NCBI GenBank assembly: GCA_028875225.1
Contig: JAPPFB010000021.1
Location: forward strand, 149,308-213,307
DNA from: Chloroflexota bacterium
GTDB taxonomy: Bacteria > Chloroflexota > Dehalococcoidia > Bin125
Direction of reading: 5' to 3'
DNA length: 64,000 bases
The notes under the pieces were generated by a model. The model was not told the DNA's origin and ran no database searches. It saw only the letters and a list, made by a program, of their open reading frames with translations. Position 1 is the first letter of the stretch, and the number at the start of each line of letters is the position of its first letter. Shown one piece after another: positions 60,482 through 64,000 of this stretch. A program made the translations under genes and the position numbers.

Positions 60482-60718
60482 ATGCTCAAGCCAACGACGT
60501 CCGACCCAAGGGCAGAACTCATCAACTGGGAGATTCTGAGTTCGGACGCGTTTCCGCCCGTTGACGAATGGGACGAAGACCATTGGGACGACGCGGCCCT
60601 TGCCACGCTCGTCCACTACAACTTGGAAGAAGAGCGGAAGAGTGGCACGGGACGTCGGACCATCCCATTCGAAGAAGTACTCGCGAAACGTGGACTCACT
60701 CTGGACGACCTCAAGTAG
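60482..60718 (+). CDS. Antitoxin of a RelBE-type module, second copy
   Basis: This 78-residue acidic protein is a paralogue of the product of 58595-58825. Shared blocks include DPRAELINWEIL, FPPVDEWDEDHWDDAALATL, and a C-terminal IPFEEVLAKRGLTLDDL resembling RelB/Phd tails. The toxin gene starts five bases later. Together they appear functional. Confidence 0.82.
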   Translation: MLKPTTSDPRAELINWEILSSDAFPPVDEWDEDHWDDAALATLVHYNLEEERKSGTGRRTIPFEEVLAKRGLTLDDLK

Positions 60719-60723
60719 CCCCC

Positions 60724-61008
60724 GTGCCTCCGAGGGTCGAGTTCACAGTTCGCGCCGACCAGGCGCTTGATCAGCTCCCAATCGACACTCAACTCAGGGT
60801 GTTGGAGCGGCTTAGCCGGCTGCAGGCTGCTCCGAGGGGACCAGGATGCTTGAAGCTGGAGGACTTCGACAATGTCTGGAGAGTGAGGGCTGGCGACTAT
60901 CGAATCGCTTACACGCTGCATGAGGACGACAAGCTGATACAAATCGAGCAAGTCGGCCACCGACGGGATTTCTATCGACGGCTCCGACGCCTCCCACACC
61001 TTCGCTGA
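60724..61008 (+). CDS. RelE/ParE-type toxin, intact
   Basis: The 94-residue toxin starts at GTG 60724, five bases after the antitoxin stop. It has FTVRADQALDQLPIDTQLRV, a conserved CLKLEDFDNVWRVRAGDYRI core and YTLHEDDKLIQIEQVGHRRD, followed by a basic C-terminus. RelE toxins cleave mRNA in the ribosome. The Arg/Lys content at the C-terminus is typical. The frame is open without the interruption seen in the 58.8-kb copy. Confidence 0.86.
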   Translation: MPPRVEFTVRADQALDQLPIDTQLRVLERLSRLQAAPRGPGCLKLEDFDNVWRVRAGDYRIAYTLHEDDKLIQIEQVGHRRDFYRRLRRLPHLR

Positions 61009-61070
61009 CCCTTCTCCAATTCCCTACCCTTCGCTTGATCAATCACTTAAATCCAAGAAAGGAGCTCATC

Positions 61071-61556
61071 ATGCCGCTCACTGCTGACGATCGATCAGAA
61101 ATCATTGTGCTGGCCGGACGCTATAGCCAGTCGCTGGATCTTCGCGACCCGGATGGCTGGCGGTCCTGTTTCACTGACGACGCGGTGATGGAAATGGAAC
61201 TCCAGGAACTCTGGATTACCGGCGATGCGCTCTGGAGCCTGGCCTCTGGCGTCACCGACAATGGCGACGATCGCGTGTCGCGCCACCAACCCTCAAACTT
61301 CGTCATCGACGGTGACGGCGATGAGGCGACCATGAAGTCCTATTGCACGGTCGTGAGTGGCGGAAGTCGCGACAATCCCTTTGTCGAACCGGCCCGAATC
61401 ACGTTCCAGGGACGCTACGAAGATCGGCTGCGACGAGTCGACGGTGCGTGGAAGATCGCGCACCGCAAGATCTTCACCGATTGGATCGACTCAGATATCA
61501 ACGCCGAGGTGACGGCTGGTCAGTCGGCCAGCAGCGTCAGCGAAGCCGCGTCCTAG
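61071..61556 (+). CDS. SnoaL-like/NTF2-fold protein
   Basis: The 161-residue NTF2-like protein has IIVLAGRYSQSLDLRDPDGW, SCFTDDAVMEMELQEL, QPSNFVIDGDGDEATMKSYC and DRLRRVDGAWKIAHRKIFTD. The FTDDA and WKIAHR motifs are typical of SnoaL-like hydratase/isomerase proteins. AAAGGAG precedes the ATG. The gene converges on the SDR gene with a four-base overlap of stops. Confidence 0.86.
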   Translation: MPLTADDRSEIIVLAGRYSQSLDLRDPDGWRSCFTDDAVMEMELQELWITGDALWSLASGVTDNGDDRVSRHQPSNFVIDGDGDEATMKSYCTVVSGGSRDNPFVEPARITFQGRYEDRLRRVDGAWKIAHRKIFTDWIDSDINAEVTAGQSASSVSEAAS

Positions 61557-62353
61557 ATCTTCGCGGCGACGCCGCCGTCGATATTGATGATCTCTCCGGT
61601 GATGAATCGGGAATCGTCGCAGGAGAGAAAGAGGACCAGGTTGGCCACGTCGATTGAGTAGCCGGGACCCTGCACGATCTGAGCGAAGTCGAACATCTTC
61701 TCGAAGACGTGGTGCCCGCCGTCGGGGTCGTTGTAGGTGCCGCGGGTCGCGCCCGGCGTGATGATCTGTCCCGGTCGGACGCAGTTGACGCGGATGTTGT
61801 CACGGCCGCCCACGCCGGCCATGTAGCGGGTCAGAGCGTCGACGCCGGCCTTAGCGGCGTAGTACGAGGCGGAAGTTGTGCCGAACTCGTCTTGCATGCG
61901 CGAGGAGAAGCCTCGTTGCGCGGCCAGTGAAGACATGTTGACGACGGCTCCGCCGCCTGCGGCGACGATGTGCGGCCAGACCGCCTGGCTGACATAGAAC
62001 GTGCCGGTCAGGTTGACGTTGATCACCCGCAGCCACATCTCGTTGGGCTCGTTGGGGAAGTACTCGCCTGCGCCGCCGCCGGCGTTGTTGAAGAGCAGGT
62101 CTATTTGGCCGTAGGCCTTGGCGGCCTGGTCAACGGCCGCGACGACGGAGTCGTTGTCTCCCACGTCGCAATGAATGAAGGTGGCTTCGCCGCCGGAATC
62201 CCTGATCTCGCCGACGATCGCTTCGCCCTCCGGGATCCGACGCGCCATCAGGATGACCTTCGCGCCTTCGGCCGCGAAGAGCCGTCCGGTCTCGGCTCCG
62301 ATTCCGCTGTTGCCGCCGGTGATGATCGCCACTTTGCCGTCGAGCTTGCCCAC
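61553..62353 (-). CDS. Short-chain dehydrogenase/reductase (SDR)
   Basis: The 266-residue Rossmann-fold oxidoreductase has the cofactor motif IITGGNSGIGAETG, the NNAGGGAG strand, the catalytic Ser in VVNMSSLAAQRG, and Tyr-Lys in SYYAAKAGVDAL. The C-terminal RFITGEIINIDGGVAAKI is canonical. GTG at 62353 has GGAGG six bases upstream and was preferred over the earlier TTG. The substrate is unknown. Confidence 0.92.
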   Translation of the reverse strand: MGKLDGKVAIITGGNSGIGAETGRLFAAEGAKVILMARRIPEGEAIVGEIRDSGGEATFIHCDVGDNDSVVAAVDQAAKAYGQIDLLFNNAGGGAGEYFPNEPNEMWLRVINVNLTGTFYVSQAVWPHIVAAGGGAVVNMSSLAAQRGFSSRMQDEFGTTSASYYAAKAGVDALTRYMAGVGGRDNIRVNCVRPGQIITPGATRGTYNDPDGGHHVFEKMFDFAQIVQGPGYSIDVANLVLFLSCDDSRFITGEIINIDGGVAAKI

Positions 62354-62370
62354 GCGAACCTCCAACCGCT

Positions 62371-62404
62371 CAACGCGCCCGGTGGAGAATGCGCCGGCGC
62401 GTTG
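62371..62404. repeat. Inverted repeat between SDR and VOC genes
   Basis: CAACGCGCC (62371-62379) and GGCGCGTTG (62396-62404) form a nine-base perfect inverted repeat with a 16-base loop. It lies between two minus-strand genes and may terminate the PhnB-like gene or regulate the SDR gene. Confidence 0.45.
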
Positions 62405-62445
62405 TGCTGATGGTAGCGAGGGAAGGGTCCGGCTGGCCTGGTGGT

Positions 62446-62871
62446 CTAATCGGTCTGCGGTGGCTGCCAGAGAATCTGCCAGGCGATGCCGAACTGGTCG
62501 GTGCAGGAGCCGAAATAGTCGCCCCAGAACATGTCGGCCATCGGCATGTCGACCTGGCCGCCGGACGAGAGCGACGCGAACTTCTCGTCGGCGTCGGCGC
62601 GGCTGGCGGCTGCGAAGCTGATCGAGAAGTTGGTTCCGACCACAGGCCCGGGGCCGAAGGCTGGGTTGGAATCACTGCCCATCAGGACGCTCTCGCCGAC
62701 CGGCAGGGACACGTGCATGACGAGGCTCTTGGCCTCTTCAGGCACGCCCATGTCGGGAGGGCCGTCGCCGAACGTCTGCCACTCCGAGAACTCACCGCCA
62801 AAGACTGAGCGGTAGAACTCGAACGCCTCGCGGCAGTTGTTCTCAAAGGTGAGGTAGGTGTTCAGGGTCAT
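62446..62871 (-). CDS. PhnB-like VOC-domain protein
   Basis: The 141-residue VOC protein has MTLNTYLTFENNCREAFEFY at the start, VFGGEFSEWQTFG, LVMHVSLPVGESVLMGSD and the C-terminal FGSCTDQFGIAWQI of the PhnB / 3-demethylubiquinone-methyltransferase-like group. The family is of uncertain function and often lacks metal ligands. The start at 62871 was chosen at the canonical N-terminus; an upstream extension is unlikely. It is divergent from the flavin monooxygenase. Confidence 0.85.
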   Translation of the reverse strand: MTLNTYLTFENNCREAFEFYRSVFGGEFSEWQTFGDGPPDMGVPEEAKSLVMHVSLPVGESVLMGSDSNPAFGPGPVVGTNFSISFAAASRADADEKFASLSSGGQVDMPMADMFWGDYFGSCTDQFGIAWQILWQPPQTD

Positions 62872-62993
62872 GGTTGCTCCAACGGGTTCGATCATCGACA
62901 GGAGTGCCATTGTACCGGTCACAGACGGGTAATCGCGCTGAGCTTCCCGGGTTGCCGTAGAATCTGTTGACTTGCACTGACTTGGACGCTGGT

Positions 62994-64000
62994 ATGCCCG
63001 ACTCCCACATTCGCTTCGGCTGGTACATCCCCACGCACGGCGATCTGACCAACTTCGCCGACCCCGAACAGTTCATTCCCGCATCCATGGAGATGTTTGA
63101 GCGTGTGGCGCTGGCGGCCGAGTCGGCCGGCTTCGAGTACGCCCTGGTCCCCGTCACGCCGACCTGCTGGGAGGCCTGGATCTCGACGGCGATGATGTCG
63201 GCTCGGACCACGAAGCTGAAGATGCTGGTCGCAGCCCGGCCCGGCTACATTCTGCCCACCCAGTTGGCGCGGATGATTGCTGCATTCGACCAGCTCTCCG
63301 AGGGCCGCGTGTACATCAACCTGATCGCAGGCGGCAATCCCCGCGAACTGGCAGGGGATGGCATCACATTCAGTCACGACGAGCGCTATGAGGTCATGGA
63401 CGAATCGGTCCAGGTGATGAAGGCGCTGTGGACGTCGCACGAGCGGATCGATTGGGACGGGAAGCACTACCAACTCACGGGCGCCCACGCCTATCCCAAG
63501 CCGTACCAGGACCCGTGGCCGCGGTTCTATATCGGCGGCGAATCAGACGCGGCGCGCGACGTTGGGGCCAAGCACGCCGATTGTTACTTCTTCTGGGGCG
63601 ATACGCCTGAAGCGACCGCTCTGAAGGTTGCCGACGTGAAGCGCCGGGCAGTGGGGTTCGGCCGACCCGATATCACCTTCGGCATGCGGCTCCAGGTCTG
63701 TGTGCGCCAGACGGAGGACGAGGCCTGGGCGGCAGCCCAGAGTCTGATTGCCGGTACAACCGAGCGCCAACGAGAGGCGCGCAAGAACTGGCGCGGCGAA
63801 TCGGAGGCGGACAGCCGCATGTGGCAGCTGGCGGACGAGTCCCAGGACAACGATTACCGGATTGCCCCGCATCTTTGGAGCGGTCTGAGCACGGTTCGCG
63901 GCGGCGCCGGACTGGCAGTGGTCGGCAATCCGCAGCAGGTCGCCGACACGCTGCAGGAGTTCGTCGAAATCGGCTGCACCGAATTCTGCCTCTCGGGATA
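62994..64000 (+). CDS. LLM-class flavin-dependent monooxygenase (SsuD-like), 3' truncated
   Basis: The frame starting at ATG 62994 stays open to the window end (335 codons). Visible features are IRFGWYIPTHGDLTNFADPE at the start, AAESAGFEYALVPVTPTCWE, LSEGRVYINLIAGGNPREL, YPKPYQDPWPRFYIGGES and VVGNPQQVADTLQEFVEIGC. These match the alkanesulfonate-monooxygenase-like branch of bacterial luciferase enzymes, needing reduced FMN. The C-terminus is outside. Gene context with PhnB-like and SDR proteins suggests catabolism of an organic substrate. Confidence 0.88.
   Translation, partial: MPDSHIRFGWYIPTHGDLTNFADPEQFIPASMEMFERVALAAESAGFEYALVPVTPTCWEAWISTAMMSARTTKLKMLVAARPGYILPTQLARMIAAFDQLSEGRVYINLIAGGNPRELAGDGITFSHDERYEVMDESVQVMKALWTSHERIDWDGKHYQLTGAHAYPKPYQDPWPRFYIGGESDAARDVGAKHADCYFFWGDTPEATALKVADVKRRAVGFGRPDITFGMRLQVCVRQTEDEAWAAAQSLIAGTTERQREARKNWRGESEADSRMWQLADESQDNDYRIAPHLWSGLSTVRGGAGLAVVGNPQQVADTLQEFVEIGCTEFCLSG

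Noticed and set aside
1-64000. CRISPR arrays, complete insertion sequences or prophage genes
   Set aside because: No regularly spaced repeat-spacer pattern, transposase, integrase or phage structural gene was seen.

Overview
The window is about 64 kb of GC-rich bacterial DNA with dense, mostly short-spaced genes on both strands. It has no rRNA and a single tRNA (Lys). The gene content suggests a heterotrophic, peptidoglycan-containing, probably monoderm bacterium. The evidence is the MurT/GatD amidotransferase, tandem CaiB/BaiF CoA-transferases, several crotonases, two luciferase-like flavin monooxygenases, a ThuA-like protein, acyl-CoA carboxylases including a single-chain form, an amidase and a class III aminotransferase. 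This mix resembles Chloroflexota (SAR202-like or sponge/marine lineages) or their relatives. That placement is inference, because no phylogenetic marker such as 16S lies in the window.

Layout. 1-3.9 kb: MurT/GatD (peptidoglycan D-iso-Glu amidation), a CxxC copper-chaperone-like protein, a membrane-anchored M23 peptidase and two small unknowns. 3.9-7.9 kb: minus-strand genes for a tandem CoA-transferase, a crotonase and an alpha/beta hydrolase. 7.97-10.14 kb: two adjacent AhpD-like genes, each interrupted by an in-frame UGA exactly where the second active-site Cys is expected (motif CFY-UGA). Each UGA is followed at the same distance by a SECIS-like hairpin, so I annotate both as selenoproteins. 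10.3-16.6 kb: minus-strand riboflavin genes ribD(-GNAT fusion)-ribE-ribBA-ribH, preceded by an ECF sigma factor and its putative membrane anti-sigma factor. 16.7-23.6 kb: class II aldolase, NYN-domain protein, second tandem CoA-transferase, hydrolase, DHFR-like protein and Gfo/Idh/MocA oxidoreductase. 23.67-27.9 kb: tRNA-Lys followed directly by a visibly less GC-rich three-gene minus-strand cassette, DNA methyltransferase / HerA-type ATPase / NurA-like nuclease, a candidate defence module. 28-31.4 kb: two long intergenic stretches with a shared, apparently undescribed conserved element (hairpin plus a 15-bp motif plus 10-bp-phased CGAAC repeats) around a DHFR-like protein, a methyltransferase and an APH-type kinase. 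31.4-44.4 kb: ERG4/ERG24-type sterol-reductase homologue, flavin monooxygenase, polysaccharide deacetylase, acetyltransferase, CapA-like protein, SMP-30 lactonase, CinA-type amidase, ThuA and two carboxyltransferases. 44.4-45.1 kb: AbrB/VapC toxin-antitoxin. 45.1-50.7 kb: crotonase, amidase, EthD-like protein, aminotransferase and kinase. 50.7-52.6 kb: REPIN-like repeat, ArsR/AHSA1 pair and a nonsense-interrupted remnant gene. 52.7-57.3 kb: single-chain biotin-dependent acyl-CoA carboxylase followed by a GrdB-like gene with an in-frame UGA in a UxxC motif, the third predicted selenoprotein. 57.4-64 kb: acyl-CoA-dehydrogenase-like oxidase, two related toxin-antitoxin loci (one toxin broken), VOC proteins, crotonase, SnoaL-like protein, SDR and a second flavin monooxygenase cut by the window end.

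Main message: this genome very likely decodes UGA as selenocysteine. Three predicted selenoproteins (two tandem AhpD-like, one GrdB-like) would each be split or truncated by standard gene calling. The second point of interest is the repeated intergenic element at 28.0-28.4 and 31.0-31.25 kb, next to the methyltransferase/HerA/NurA cassette.
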